Of a stretch of DNA of 64,000 nt, positions 11,901 to 23,321 are shown piece after piece. The notes below the pieces were generated by a model that saw only the letters and a list, made by a program, of their open reading frames with translations, did no database searches and was not told the origin of the DNA. Position 1 is the stretch's first letter, and each line of letters begins with the position of its first letter. The position numbers and the translations under genes were made by a program. Where the stretch lies: contig NC_135018.1 of the NCBI RefSeq assembly GCF_051020955.1, positions 10,369,439 to 10,433,438 of the forward strand, written 5' to 3'. This DNA comes from Megalopta genalis (lineage: Eukaryota; Arthropoda; Insecta; Hymenoptera; Halictidae).

Positions 11901-13592
11901 GGCAATTTTGATCAACGACTGTCTCACGGAAGTTGAAGTCGAAGATCGACTTCGACTTTTCGAGCGACGATCGCCGCATTCCGCGACACGCTAGATCTCG
12001 ACTTACTTTGCAGTGCCCACAGTTTTCGACCCCTCAGCTGCCTCAGGAAGATCTTGCCGTGCTGCTGACACTCGAAATCCTCCATGGCCGTGAAATTTGA
12101 CACGAAGGTCGGTACGCGTAGCAGCATATCGTTCAGTTCCGGCAGCGTGAAAGCAGCGTCCGCGCGCACTTTCGTTTTCTCTATCGGGTCGTCTTCTACA
12201 AGCAATTAGAAAACAATTAACGGAACACGATAATGCCCGCCTCGAACGAATCGATCGACGATACTCACTGTCGAGTCGTTTAATCTTCGCAGGCTTAGGC
12301 GGAGCAACTTTCGGACTGACAGTAGTTTCCACTTTCTTCTTCGCAGGCTGCGGAGGTTGTGCTTTCGGTTTCACTTTCACCGGCTGCTTCTGCTTTTCTT
12401 CCGGTCTCACCGGCACCCGATCCTTGCCCCCGTCGTCCCGAGCCTTCTCCCTCGGTGTAGGAACCTCCGCAGGAACTTTCTCCTTGATTTCCGGTTTCGG
12501 GGTAGTTTTCGGCTTCAAGGATTCGACATCGGGCTTCGTTACCTTTATCGGTTCGGCTTTCTTTGGAGTCTCCAGCGACTTCGCAGGGGTCTCTGTCGGC
12601 TTCTTCGATATGTCCGCTTGCTTCTTGATCGCTTCTACCTTCCGCGGTTCTTCCCTCTTCCCCGCTGGCGGTCTAGTTTCGACTTTTGGCTTCATCGTCG
12701 ACGGTGATTCCACGGACTTGACTTTATCCTTGTCCGCGTATCTGGCTTTCTCCAGCTTCGCCGGGGGAGCAGTGACAACTTCCTCTTCCTCTTCCTCTCC
12801 CGTTTCCTCATCTTCTTCATCGGCCTCTTTGCTTCCAGATTCTTCATCTGTTTCCTGTTCGTTTTCCGCTTGATCCGCGCCCGGCCTCTTCGGCAGCCTA
12901 ACGTTACTCTTTCCATCGTCTTCATCTTCGTCGCCATCGTACGACTTCTTCAGTTCCTTGAACGGTCTTGCTTCCTTATTCCTGAATCCCGATTCTTCCG
13001 TGCTCCTGTCTCTTCTGCTCGACACATTTGGTTTCCATTTCTTTCTCACCGACTGTCCCCCATCTTCGTCATCGTCCTCTTCGTCGTTCCCTTCCGATTC
13101 CGTGTCGTGCTCGCGGTCGACTGAGTCGACGATTATCTCCTCGCTGTCTACGACCTCGACGACGGCCTCGTCGTCGTCGTCCTCCGAGTTCTCACGCTCG
13201 GCGACCCGATGATCAACGACCCCGACCGGCGACCGTGCCATTCTTTCGTGTCTAACGGGCGTCCCTTCCTCGTCATCTTCGACCGACGTCACCTCGACAG
13301 GTGGTTTCCGTCTCGCGAGGATGCGCGATGCGGCCGCCTCGTGCCATTTGCGGGCGGCGAACGCTGTCGAGGTTCTGTCTTGGCACCTGGGAAAGATGGC
13401 TGAGTCCGAGCCCGAGCCCGAAACGCAGGTGGCCCGGTGATGTTGCGACGACTCCTGGACCATCGCGGAATTCGAGGCCATTTGGCTCGATTGCTCGCGT
13501 ATTCGGAATCCATAGCAGCTGCTATAGGCCAGCAAGAGCAACAGGACTGGCACCAACAAACCGATACACTTGCCCAGAAGGGCGGAAGCCAT
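1846..13592 (-). CDS. nose resistant to fluoxetine/drop-dead-like membrane acyltransferase, complete, 13 exons
   Basis: Exons (high to low): 13592-12269, 12195-12007, 7814-7579, 6684-6473, 6222-6146, 6088-5892, 5776-5616, 5537-5369, 5074-4881, 4794-4665, 4608-4419, 4273-4131, 3174-1846. All phases join to one 1516-codon frame. The start is the ATG opening MASALLGKCIGLLVPVLLLL, a clear signal peptide (residues 1-29). Residues 30-440 are low-complexity, with acidic runs, then K/P/E-rich sequence. Residues about 445-655 are the Cys-containing NRF domain (LPSGLLRGNVNQ-type stretch, here IPSGLLRGNVNQLGDFDEC). Residues about 655-1085 are acyltransferase-3 with many membrane segments, a conserved HGLRAIGA motif whose His is thought to be catalytic, a THTHQLALDMQL segment, and last helix VVIVSVVLTLLLDLP. 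An R/S/E-rich tail of about 430 residues follows. The family (C. elegans NRF-6, Drosophila drop-dead) is membrane-embedded and linked to lipid or yolk transport; its substrate is unknown. Usual length is 650-850 aa, so both extensions are unusual. Intron 7 appears to be GC-AG. Confidence 0.88.
3601..3712. repeat. (ATT)n/(GTT)n microsatellite in intron 12
   Basis: About 110 bp of ATT triplets with an internal GTT block, inside the 3175-4130 intron of the NRF-like gene. The rest of that intron is AT-rich and shows nothing else I can support. Confidence 0.9.
5538..5615 (-). other. GC-AG intron (intron 7) of the NRF-like gene
   Basis: The flanking exons encode the conserved ...TRYI-R-LTPALLAV... 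stretch. Keeping that frame requires exon 7 to end CATCAG with the intron starting GCAGGT and ending TTTAG. The nearby GT (CAG followed by GTCTTT) would shift the frame and lose the LTPALL motif and the downstream membrane helices. The junction is therefore a GC donor, a known minor class with a strong CAG upstream as seen here. Confidence 0.7.
6907..7453. mobile_element. Tc1/mariner-type MITE with 144-bp terminal inverted repeats
   Basis: The ends are CAGGGTGTCCC and its reverse complement, flanked by TA on both sides (TA target duplication). The two arms (6907-7050 and 7310-7453) are nearly perfect inverted copies. The 260-bp centre is GC-rich and itself contains a second inverted repeat (two copies of GCTGGGATTCGACC-type sequence facing each other, about 7080-7255). 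It has no coding capacity of its own; open frames across it are artefacts of the repeats. It lies in intron 3 of the NRF-like gene. Confidence 0.85.
8922..8972. repeat. (GA)n microsatellite inside the hAT copy
   Basis: About 25 GA units. In the plus frame they encode an Arg-Glu run just before the BED finger, so the tract probably expanded after the element lost function. Confidence 0.9.
10062..10276. mobile_element. piggyBac-type MITE (TTAA-flanked) nested in the hAT copy
   Basis: This 215-bp element is bounded by TTAA on both sides, with inverted ends CACTAAACCTACC and GGTAGGTTTAGTG. It splits the hAT frame between ...EEAISI and TAREALPYEHL, which would otherwise read continuously. It is non-coding. 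A relative with similar ends lies at 22943-23321. Confidence 0.82.
10624..11405 (+). mobile_element. Tigger/pogo-like deletion derivative nested in the hAT copy
   Basis: The terminal inverted repeats are CAGGCAGCCCTCGACTTTCG and its match ending in CGAAAGTCGAGGGCTCGCTG, flanked by TA. An internal plus-strand frame at 10792-11247 resembles the acidic C-terminal part of a Tigger-type (jerky/CENP-B-like) transposase: TITDEIVSLMDELNLDV, then an E-rich run, then LTIKNMNEVFMHLDKFLTIM. The N-terminal DNA-binding part and DDE catalytic core are missing. A 46-bp tandem duplication covers 11111-11202. hAT sequence resumes after the right end, so this element inserted into the hAT copy. Confidence 0.8.
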
Positions 13593-13764
13593 GTCACCGG
13601 AGCGTTCGCATGGAAGAACCGCTGGCCAAGCACTGACGAGCACTGAACCGACTTCTGGTCGGAGCGATCGAGGCAGTAGCGTGTGCGGTCGCCGCGACCA
13701 ACAGCCACCAGCAACGATCACTTTCTGATAATCGGTCGCGTTTCCCTCTCCTCGCCGTCGGTAT

Positions 13765-13815
13765 CACCGTGGTCGTCGTCGTCGTCGTTGTCGTCGTCGT
13801 CGTTGTCGTCACCGT
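13765..13815. repeat. (GTC)n trinucleotide tract
   Basis: Imperfect GTC/GTT triplets for about 50 bp in the 5' region of the NRF-like gene. Confidence 0.85.
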
Positions 13816-14030
13816 GGTCGCCCGTTCAAGACGACACAGGCCAACCTGGAGAGCCTCGAGGGACTATCAAACCAGAAGACAAGCCAGACCCCGGGGCTCC
13901 GCGTCCACCAGCGGCCGTTCCTTCGTGAAAATTAGAACGCATGGCATCGTCCCAACCAGCTAGGAGTTTTATTTAGCATCAACATTTCGGCGGAGGCAGA
14001 GTCCGAGGCGAGCTCTTGCACGCACGCGCC

Positions 14031-14092
14031 GAACGTACCACGACCACGACCACGAACCACGAACCACGACCACGACCACGACGGTGAGGAAC
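14031..14092. repeat. CCACGA hexamer tract
   Basis: Repeats of ACCACG/ACCACGA for about 60 bp, in the same GC-rich upstream region. Confidence 0.85.
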
Positions 14093-14764
14093 CGTGGCTA
14101 TCGTCGCGTCGCTATCCGCTAACTTGCCCGACGCGGTCCAACAGCTATAGCACGCGGTTCCCCCGCACGGACATTGCGCAACCAACGACCCGCAACCGCC
14201 GAAGCATCCTCACCTCTATGTTTCCCCGCCTAAGACAGCTCGAAAATAATGTCCGATACTACACCACTCTCTCGCCCACGATCCGGTGATCCCGCGGCGA
14301 CGACCGACTCATCCGTCGAAGGCTGTCGCGATTCCCTCCCCTATCCCTTCCCATCGAGCTCTCTGCTGGCCCCGGCACGGCCGCTTCTGCGCTACAAAGT
14401 CTACTCTGGTATGCAGCCTTTGGGAACTGTCCAGATGTTGGAAACCGATTCGCGGATAGACTCGCCACTCTTTCGGACCCTTTTTAACCGGCGCGAGTTC
14501 ACGTTGACACGCGCCGATCTCGCGGCTCGCGACCCCTCGTCATCTCGCCATACCGCCGCGATCCAATTCGCACATGTTCGTGTTATCAGACTCCCGTTTT
14601 GAGAATTCAACCAAGTGGCATTGATCTTTTTTTTCGATGCCGAAAGGTCTAATTGACTGGACATCGTAGAAAACAATTTTTCAAGAAATTGCAGGTGGTT
14701 GGAGCGACGAAAGGTAGAAATGAAAATGCATGGTGATAATTTCATCGTAATCGGTTCACTCGTA

Positions 14765-14920
14765 GACGAGCTGTAGGACCGCTGAAAGATTTCTCACGGT
14801 TGTTCGCCGAAAGTCGTGAAAATCGGCGATTTTCATTATTCTTAATTGCTTGCAGCTCGTGACAACGTCAATAAATTTCAATGACATTTTCAGCAAAAAT
14901 TTGAATAGCAGTGGAGTTAT
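14765..14920. repeat. dispersed repeat, relative of the element at 41811-42355
   Basis: The segment containing GATTTCTCACGGTTGTTCGC, a self-complementary TCGTGAAAATCGGCGATTTT stretch and AATTGCTTGCAGCTC matches 42080-42165 imperfectly in the same orientation (CTCACACTTATTGGCCGAAAGTG..., AATTGTTTACAGCTC). It is probably an older fragment of the same transposon family. No ends are visible here. Confidence 0.45.
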
Positions 14921-16583
14921 GTTGCTACAGTGCTAGACGTTATACTAAGTTTTTAACGATTTCTATGATAGATCGTGTTTCCATGTGAGATGTATTTCGA
15001 TAATAGAGAATTTAGCTAAATAAGGTTCTAATGCGTTTTTAACGATCAACTAGGGATAATTGAGAATTCAGCTTTCGAGGTTCTAATGTATTTTTAACGA
15101 TCGCATAACCATAACGAAGTATGTAATAATATAACTCACTGTCAGAATGTTTACAAATGAACCAAGCAGAAAATAATTAATAAATAATCACGTCTATTTG
15201 TTCCCAACTTATTTTCCTAATAAAATCCATTACAACAAAAAACATTTTCTTTTTTCATTGAAAAAAACAGTTAAGTATTCCATTTGCATTTCTGCTAAAA
15301 TTCAAGTCAACATATGAAATCAAGTCACAATCAACATAAATTAACTTTTTCTGGTGGGAAATTTACTAATGGCGTTATTAATTCCTATTGTCTGACATCG
15401 AGTTAGTGTGACTGTCAAGGACATCGTAGGTCAAGCGATACCGAACAGAATGATTAAACTCGACAGACGACATTAGAATACCTCTAAAAATGATCACACC
15501 TCAATCCGATTAGACCGCTTTGGGAGTTTCGATAATCTTCCTCATCGCATTCAGGCAGCAAATTAATGTGCAGTCGATTGATTGTCTCCTCGTTTGGGAC
15601 ATCGTTTTAGCCAGCATCTCGAATCTCTTGTATCTTTTGTGAAAACAAAAACAGATTACTGTTAATTATAAGACTGGCAAGATTCAATATCTATATTCCA
15701 CATCACCTATACCAATATATTTGTAACAAAATCTGAAGTTGAATCTAAATCGGGGAGTTCTACGGCAATTGACGAATCCATGCAATTTATATTTTTTGTG
15801 AATAGCCTGTACCATTTATTACGTGGATATGTAGGAAAATTTTTAACACATCAATCGTCTAGAAGCTTGACGTAAATAATCAAAAATCGACGACTCTTTC
15901 GGAATGTATTGTAGCTAATGGGTTGAATCAATTTTTCTAAAATTTTAAAACTATTTTACTGCACTATTGACATAAATATCAGTATATTTTTTACTTGAAA
16001 ACAGTTATACACAAGGAAAGCACAACTGCATGTGTGCTGCCTGTAGTTACGAAAGGTGCTTCACACCGTGCAGCGTAACACCTGTTGCATTAATTCGATT
16101 CTCAAAAGTCGATTGTATTTCTTTCTTTAAATTTAACTCTTTCAATCCGAGATTTTTCTATTAATATTTTAGTTACTTTTCCACTAGAGATCGATAATAC
16201 TAACAAGGAGAATTTGGCAACCCGGAAATTTAAAAAAAATATGAAACCGTGTACCAGCAGAGTAAGTCATTCGTAACATATACCTACTTTCCGTTCCTGT
16301 CATAATTCACTTTTAAAGGGTAATTTCACCCCTTAAAGAATTTGTAAAATTACCTTTTTCGTCGAATATCTCAAGAACAGTAAGAAGTATTGAAAACAAG
16401 TTTAAACCAACGTTGGATGTTATTTTTATATTTACAAGAATGTGCAAATAAATTTTTCAAAAAATCGATACATTTTGAGTTACCCCCTTCAGCATCCCTC
16501 GAATTTCATTTTTTGACATTTTTAAATTTAGGTTAAAGTGTTTTTCAATATGGCTTATTTCACAAATATTTTCTTATAAATGA

Positions 16584-16658
<75 letters not shown>

Positions 16659-19025
16659 ATTTTTATACATAATACATTACAACGTGCTTGAAGATTTTGC
16701 AATAATTAGCAAGAGATAAATATAAATTTAAATACACGCAATGAAATCGAATTACAGTCGCTTACCCACAACCAGTATTCATCGCTCAGATTCCAAAAGC
16801 TTTTTAAATATGCTTGGTTTAGAATCGAATATTTGGAAGCGCATCTTTCACAATCCTGCGGACTTTTGATATTTTAGAAATAAGAAACCTTAGTTAGCAT
16901 TCTACAGGTTATCGATCACGTTCACGATATTTGACGCATTAATATGTAATCTAATAACAAGTTCTATATTTAACCCATTTAGCTGCTTACACTGCGCGTT
17001 ACTTGGAAGAGGGGAAGTATTATTTTTTGTTAACACACGATACTTATAATACATGTTGCGTTGAGGGTAGTTGAGTCAATATTTTGTCATTCCACGTACT
17101 ACTAAACGATATTATATATACAATATTGAAAAATATGTGCAAACAGGAATACCGCCTCCTTGTTCTACAACATGATTAGCAATAAAAATTTGAAAATTTG
17201 CAAATACAAGTATGTAAACTACTTCCGCATTTTTTTAAGTATTTACAATTATTACAAGAAATCTGTTAACTACTCGCGGTTTTTGCTGACTAAGGTCCGA
17301 GGGATCAAAGTTGAACGAGTCAGCTCTTTCGAAAATGATTTACAACGCTTTGACCGCCTCGCCTGTTGCCCGACTCTTTAACAAAGTATTTCAGTCACGA
17401 TACGTGCGGGAAGACATACTTTTTATTACGAGTTAGGAAATCCGACAATAACCGGTGAGTAAATTGCTGACGCATATTTTCACTCACCCACTTTCGTTTT
17501 TATTCTCTGAATTAGGCTGAGTTATGCCAAACACTCTGGGAAGACCGTCTGATAAGTCAACATGTTAAGAATTTACGAAATGGCTCGACCTTCATGGGAA
17601 TAATCAAACAGGTTTTCCAGAAATTCTTAGGAATATATGTATGTGTGTTTAGAAAAGGAACCACCTTTCTCTTGCCCATTGACGTGGAAAAATATACGTT
17701 GTATAGCATTCCGTAGACATATTCACGTATTTCCGATTAATGGCGAAATATCGAACTCAGGAGCCGACGTGTTTGGTACTACTAAATTTTACCAAGTGGC
17801 TGCCATGTGCATTCAAATTCTTGTATTCATTGTATCTACATTGTGTTCGCGATGAACTTGCATCCCGTGCCAACAACTGCGTATTATATTATATAAGATT
17901 TCGACTAAAACTTATGAATGTGATCAGAAGTAAGATGGGTCGGAAATACAACGTTCGAATTCGCTATTGTTTCTGTACATCGTCTTAATCAGTAACGAAG
18001 ACGAGAAGTCGGTGGAATCTCAAGTGATACCAGTAACGACAAATCATAGACAGACGCAGCAGCAGCAGTCGTTCGAACGTGCGCGGAATCAACCTTTATT
18101 AAAATCGATTTACTTGACAATTAGATGTGTTTATTTGCATTGGTGATTATTAAATATATTTATATAATTTTTATATTTCCAATGCGAGAGGAGAAACACG
18201 AAATATACTACACAGCAGAATGTATGATAAAAGGCTGGAGTATAATGTACAAAATATTGTACTATGATATAATTTGCGAATAATTTTTACGCTAATTGTG
18301 ATTTCGTAGTGAGCGCTGTTTGTAATTAAGTTCAAATTACTCTCTCTCTTGCCGTTTTCTTTATCAAGTATAATTGAAATACTCACGAGAATTATCCGCT
18401 CGGGAAATTCAATCTCCAACGCCAATTGGAGTAGCTGCGAAACCTTGAAACTGGTAGCCGATCAGTATCGACAGATAACTGAATTTTTCAGACTGGTCGC
18501 GTCATCTACGTTAAAATACTGAAACTCTTAATTAAGTGGTACGGGCAGCTTGATTTTATCAGAGACAAGGTACAGGAACAGAATTAGCAGTCGATATATT
18601 TTTATGCACTACAGACCCATTACCATAGATGAGGGGTATTAGAGATTTTATTGACTTGTACTGCTTGCAATTGTCAAAATTTTTTCGAAAAATGTTGCAA
18701 ACATTTAAGGAGTAAGGATCAATGAAAAATCGGACGTCGGCAAATTTGGGCCCTCCGACTTGCAATCTTCGGAATGTTTTCGAAAAATGTCCTAAACTTT
18801 TAAATAGTACAAGAACCGACAAGGTATCAAAGTAAACTGGACGACCATACAATGTCTCGTGGCACATATTCTGAAATACCGACATCCCCGAAAACCATAG
18901 ATTTTCTCACACCCTCTACGAAGATAGAACAGTCGGCTAGAGAACTACGTAAGACTGCGGCAGAGAAATTTCGTTTCTATTTTACAGTGTTGTCGGCTCT
19001 ATACATACAATGTTGCGGCGTGAGT
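14921..19025. other. intergenic, AT-rich
   Basis: There is no gene I can support. It contains a (TG)35 tract (16585-16654). A short uninterrupted plus-strand frame near 17930-18150 has a CAG run (four Gln codons) but no start codon or domain. A minus-strand stretch at 18559-18885 and plus-strand stretches around 17160-17988 look like chance open frames. Confidence 0.5.
16585..16654. repeat. (TG)35 microsatellite
   Basis: A pure TG run of 70 bp in intergenic DNA. Confidence 0.95.
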
Positions 19026-19200
19026 TCGAGACTTTCCAGCTCGTCGAATCATCGAGGCAAAATTTCTAATTGAAGATTCAGACGAGATTGCACAACAGAT
19101 ATCATAGCCACAGACTTAGGATCCGTACAGACATTGTATGCAATGCTCTTTTTTGTCCCAAGATCTGAATTACCGACTCTGTAGAAAATGCTGTGGTACG
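19026..19200 (+). repeat. dispersed repeat, copy 1
   Basis: Two blocks in this order: TTCGAGACTTTCCAGCTCG through GATTGCACAAC..ATATCAT, then ACTTAGGATCCGTACAG through ACTGTAGAAAATG-like sequence. Both blocks recur at 53200-53670, but there the second block comes first. No coding potential was seen. The family is unknown. Confidence 0.7.
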
Positions 19201-19249
19201 ATAGCGGACTCCACCTAAATGGAATGAGCTAGTGAACTACATATGACTG

Positions 19250-19713
19250 TGTAGCGGCACACGGCCGACGACCGTAATAACCATGAAACTGTCCACTTGC
19301 AGATGTCAAGGGTTCGGCAGAGAGAAAACGTCCTTGACGTTTGCAAGCACCGGAAATTTCTTTGTTTCTTTATTTTTTATCACTGCCACATGTACTGCAG
19401 GCCTAGCCGCGGAGAAAGTCGCCGGCCGTGTACCGCTACCCGGCCGAACGGCCAGCGCGCCCCTACAGCGAGGGTTGGACGATGGCTGTCTCCCCCGCCA
19501 AACTAAACGGGGGTAAAAGAAGACGCCTTTTTGGGGGGAAATAATATAAATAACCGAGTCAAGAAACTGCGCGAGCTTCTTCTCGTCTGACTATTCCGCC
19601 GAGCTTCTTCTTGTACTTATCCACACCGAGCATCATTCATGTACCTCGCTGAATATAGTCCAGTGGAGTTTCACCCTGTGTCCTTCTGTTGTAACCCCAA
19701 ACAACACGTTACA
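19250..19713 (+). mobile_element. solo LTR of a Gypsy-like retrotransposon
   Basis: A 464-bp unit starting TGTAGCGGCACACGG and ending AACACGTTACA (TG...CA ends), flanked on both sides by ACTG, a 4-bp target duplication. It holds a GC-rich centre, a TATAAATAA-like box near 19548 and, after it, a CT-rich stretch, in keeping with U3-R-U5 order. No gag/pol sequence follows, so this is a solo LTR left by recombination. The short open frames inside it are not genes. Confidence 0.8.
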
Positions 19714-20507
19714 ACTGCAACAGAGGAAGGTGTATGTCTCAGGTGGCTTTTACAGCCACATATTGAATGGACCATCTTTATTAAATGTACCTCTTCCTTT
19801 TCATTTTTTTTTCATTTGACAAATGAAACCAAGCTTAAGTCTGATTCGGACGATTTAGAAAACGAAAAGGAAACACTATCGATGAAAAGATGCACCCACT
19901 TGGCTAAAAGTATGGTTCTAACATATCATAAATCTCATTTATAACTGTTAGGTGATTGTGTTATTGCAGTAGGGATGTGATGATATGTGTAGTTCGACGC
20001 TAATATAGTGCAATACATATATGCACTATCTTAGCTTTTATATTGAGTATATTAAAAAGATATAGCATTTGTATTGGTATTGGTGATGGGAGGTGGTATA
20101 CCGCAGGAGAATCATAATCGTTTGGGGTTTGTAGGTTTCATCGAGGGATATCATCGTACGAAGACATTTCATCGCTGATGAATGTGTAATTTTAATACTT
20201 TAATTTAATACTTTAATTCGAAAATTGTTGAAATTGGTATTCCTCCGATCGTAGGCTTGCAGAGGCTTGCTCACAAGCGGAGCTCGTGAGTGAGTATTAG
20301 GGATAGCGTCCCAGAGGTGCCTATAGGTCGTTAGGATTCGTAATTTAAGTTTGTTTGATTTCGTTTCCACCATTTTCGCAGAAATTGCACTCGTATACGG
20401 GTTACCTTGGCACACCTGTGCTGGTGTTAGTTTTCCTATTTCGCCCCCTCACCCTTTTTGTATTCTCATTAACCATAGTCAGTCGTTTCGGGTTCACTAC
20501 AGGGTAT

Positions 20508-20583
20508 GAATTATCATCCGCCGTGAGATTATCATGCGCCAAGAGATTGTCATCCGCCGAGGGATTATCATCCGCTGAGGGGT
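20508..20583. repeat. 18-bp tandem repeat, four degenerate units
   Basis: Units of the form GATTATCATCCGCCGAGG, with substitutions in each, repeat about four times. Confidence 0.75.
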
Positions 20584-21974
20584 GCGTAATTCCAGTTTCC
20601 GTAATGCGTGCGAGCGAGCGTCTTAATTGATAATTGCTAGCGGCTTAAATAATAATTGTGTGCGTCTTAATTAATAATTGCATGCGTGGTTATTTAAGTA
20701 GTGTTAAGATCGCTCAGGGGCTTCCGACTCACGGGAGCGCCCGTAAGAACCTTCTGTACTGACTCGCTCTTATTTCTCACTTTGGAAGAATTGGAGCCTT
20801 GTGCTCTGAGTCATTTTGGTCCTCGTGGATTGGAGACTTCCTTGATCCACTTTTGAACCGCAATGTAATTACTCGGCATATGCATGCATGCTAGCGTATT
20901 AGTTGAGTAAGTCGTCGTTATTAGAAAGGGAGCCATAATGAATACCGACTTCGTTCTGACTCCCTTTCGAGTCTCTAAAGCAGCAAATAATCCTGGTATA
21001 CAATATATGCCGACATGGAAATGGCAATTCCTATATCTCGTTTGTGCTCTTATGTTTCTACTGTAATCAGCCAAAAGTTCACTCGTGCCAGTTTGGCAGT
21101 TCAGTAATTATGATTTAATGAATAATGGTTGACACTTTATTTTATGGACCTGTAAAATTAACAATTCAAAATTCTACCGTAGAAGGTACTATCAGTCTTC
21201 GATGTCTCTCTTCTTCTGACGGTAATTTTGTCTACCAGTTTAAACATTTAGCGACAGATGGCGCTGAAGCTTAATTTTTACATAAATTAAAACAATTCAG
21301 AACACATTTTTCCCAACATGGCAGTAAAAATTAATTCCAACTAAATTTTGGCAATTAATTTTAACTGCCGCATGATCATTTTATTTTAATAAATATAGTA
21401 TACATTGTAGACGATTTTCCAACAGTAATAGCCAAAACAAGATAAGAAAGTTGCTTGCAAAGTACAATATATACTTACATTACTCCTGAGAATACGTAGA
21501 TACAGTTTGCTGGATAATCTATATTTTAATATAAAACGAAAACAAATCTCGTCCTTTAATTTGAAGAAAAGTAAATTAAGAACATGAGATTCACTAATAG
21601 CCACAAAATCTATCTATAGAAAAATAAGATACTGGATCAGCACGTGAAAAAAAGAAAGATCTAACTAGACTCGCCAGCTAAGTGGCCTACCGCGCAAGGA
21701 TTTCAATGAATGCTTGTCGATGTATGCGTATTTATCACAAACGGTGACAACACTTTATTAATACTCTCCACTTATCTCATTATCTTGTCTCGTGGGGGCG
21801 GAGGTGTGAGAGGGGGTGTAGATAAAGCGAGATTTGGCTAAAAGCAACTGCGACGGGATTTACGAAAAGCAGCTACGACATTACTTTTATTACGTCATCC
21901 TACGTATAAACATCGAACATTCGGACTGTATTTCAGCACAGGTTTCGTTCGATTCTGCTTAATTACAATAATAT

Positions 21975-22215
21975 ATTTGTATATTTATATGGTGTGGCTG
22001 CACGTGTGTATGCATGTATGTATGTACGTATGCACGTCTGTCTGTCTGCATGTATGTATGTATGTATGTTTGTATAATATGTTCTGGTATATTAACTTCC
22101 GTACATTAATATACCGTCTCTCTCTCTCTCTCTCTCTCGCTCTCTCTATACATATATATGTATGTATATATGTATAATATACATATATTATACACTATAA
22201 ATATATATATGTATA
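21975..22215. repeat. compound microsatellite (TGTA/TGCA, TCTG, CT, ATAT)
   Basis: ATGTATGT and CTGTCTGT runs are followed by a (CT)n block (22118-22147) and TATA-rich dinucleotides. Open frames across it are low-complexity artefacts. Confidence 0.85.
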
Positions 22216-22942
22216 CGTTTGTTTCGTGTTAAGTGTTAGCTCTTTTTCTTTCTATTATAAATGTAAAATACTGTCATGCATGTACTATGGAGTCGTGACT
22301 CAAATCGAACGCATTCACATATTTATTAGCACAATTCTCGTGCAGATGTCTCGAGGTCACGTGTACATATCTTATCCTTTTGAGTGTCATTGGGCCATAC
22401 GGACATTTGGAAAAGTCCCATCGAAAAATACCAGATGGGAAATGACAGGCAAAGCGATAGCCCTTCTCTAATTAATTTCCCAGTGCGCTAAGTAAACTAT
22501 GCAGCTTATGATAAATTTCAGTTTAGTACAGAAAACAAATCCGAAAATGGAGTCGGCTTGACTCTGCGAACTTATGGGATTTATAAGCACTGAATAAGAG
22601 AAGCGCGATCGCATCGACCTGCACTCAAACGATTCAATATATCATGATGCCATAAACGCTAGACGCCAATTGACGTCCACCGCACGAATAGAGTCCGCGT
22701 CGAAGAGTCTGTCGTACCCAAATGAGCCCCGACTCGTATGCGTGTGTGATCCTGCCACGCTCCGATTCCAAAGAATCATTTTTTATTTTGTACAAGAGTG
22801 CTACCATTCTATCAGAACAGAAAGGAACAAATAAAACCAGAGACTACACCCTAGGACATAGTTTCTCAACCCTTTCGCTCGGCCTCTCCCTCAATACTAC
22901 ATTTATCAGCAGAATTCCAGGAACAGTTAAGCGTACAATTTT

Positions 22943-23321
22943 TTAACACTTTACCTACCGACGGAAATCTTCTTACAACTTACTTTCAACTGTAATTTAT
23001 CAAAACAAAAAACCTAATGTAAACTAAAATTTTCGTGATTCCTAAGTTTCCTCAACATCCACATTGGGAAATTTAACTAACATATCACGCACACACTTCT
23101 CAGCCATGCTTGCAAAATTAAGCAATCGATAATTTTATAGTAATTTACAAATTATTTCGACATAACGTACAACTTTGAGTAAGGGCGTTCAACTACTTCT
23201 CACAAAAACATCTTTATAATTGTAATGACTGCAAGATAAAGAATCTGAGACCGGTGGTTCGACCGATGGTGGTACATTAGGTGTTAAAAATCTTACAAAC
23301 TTCCGGTAGGCGAAGTGTTAA
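22943..23321. mobile_element. piggyBac-type MITE
   Basis: TTAA followed by CACTTTACCTACCG at the left, and CGGTAGGCGAAGTG followed by TTAA at the right, form inverted ends with a TTAA target site. A second internal copy of the end motif (ACATTAGGTGTTAA, ending at 23287) suggests an older boundary or a nested partial copy. The ends resemble the element at 10062-10276. It is non-coding. Confidence 0.65.

Larger units (their letters stand above)
7815..12006. other. intron 2 of the NRF-like gene, transposon landing site
   Basis: This 4.2-kb intron separates the two halves of the NRF domain. From about 8.83 to 11.59 kb it is occupied by a degraded hAT element with two further insertions (listed separately). 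The stretches 7815-8800 and 11600-12006 are AT-rich and hold nothing I recognise. Confidence 0.75.
13593..14610 (-). promoter_or_regulatory. GC-rich 5' region of the NRF-like gene
   Basis: Sequence upstream of the start codon at 13592 is CpG-rich, in contrast to the AT-rich DNA beyond 14.6 kb. It contains GTC/GTT trinucleotide runs (13765-13815) and CCACGA repeats (14031-14092). This is where I expect the promoter and 5'UTR. I did not find a convincing TATA or initiator combination, and the open frames here are composition artefacts. Confidence 0.4.
19714..22942. other. intergenic with possible degenerate repeat sequence
   Basis: No gene was found. Around 20340-20880 there is GC-richer DNA with an 18-bp tandem repeat (listed), a TTATTTAAG box and a promoter-like downstream segment. 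This may be a decayed LTR, but I could not find ends or a target duplication. The interval 21960-22215 is microsatellite-rich. Confidence 0.4.

Noticed and set aside
12357..13255. Long plus-strand open frames opposite exon 1 of the NRF-like gene
   Set aside because: They are antisense shadows of a low-complexity E/K/P-rich exon; the minus frame joins cleanly to the NRF domain.
19283..19516. Short frame with a possible signal peptide
   Set aside because: Falls wholly inside the solo LTR and has no family match.
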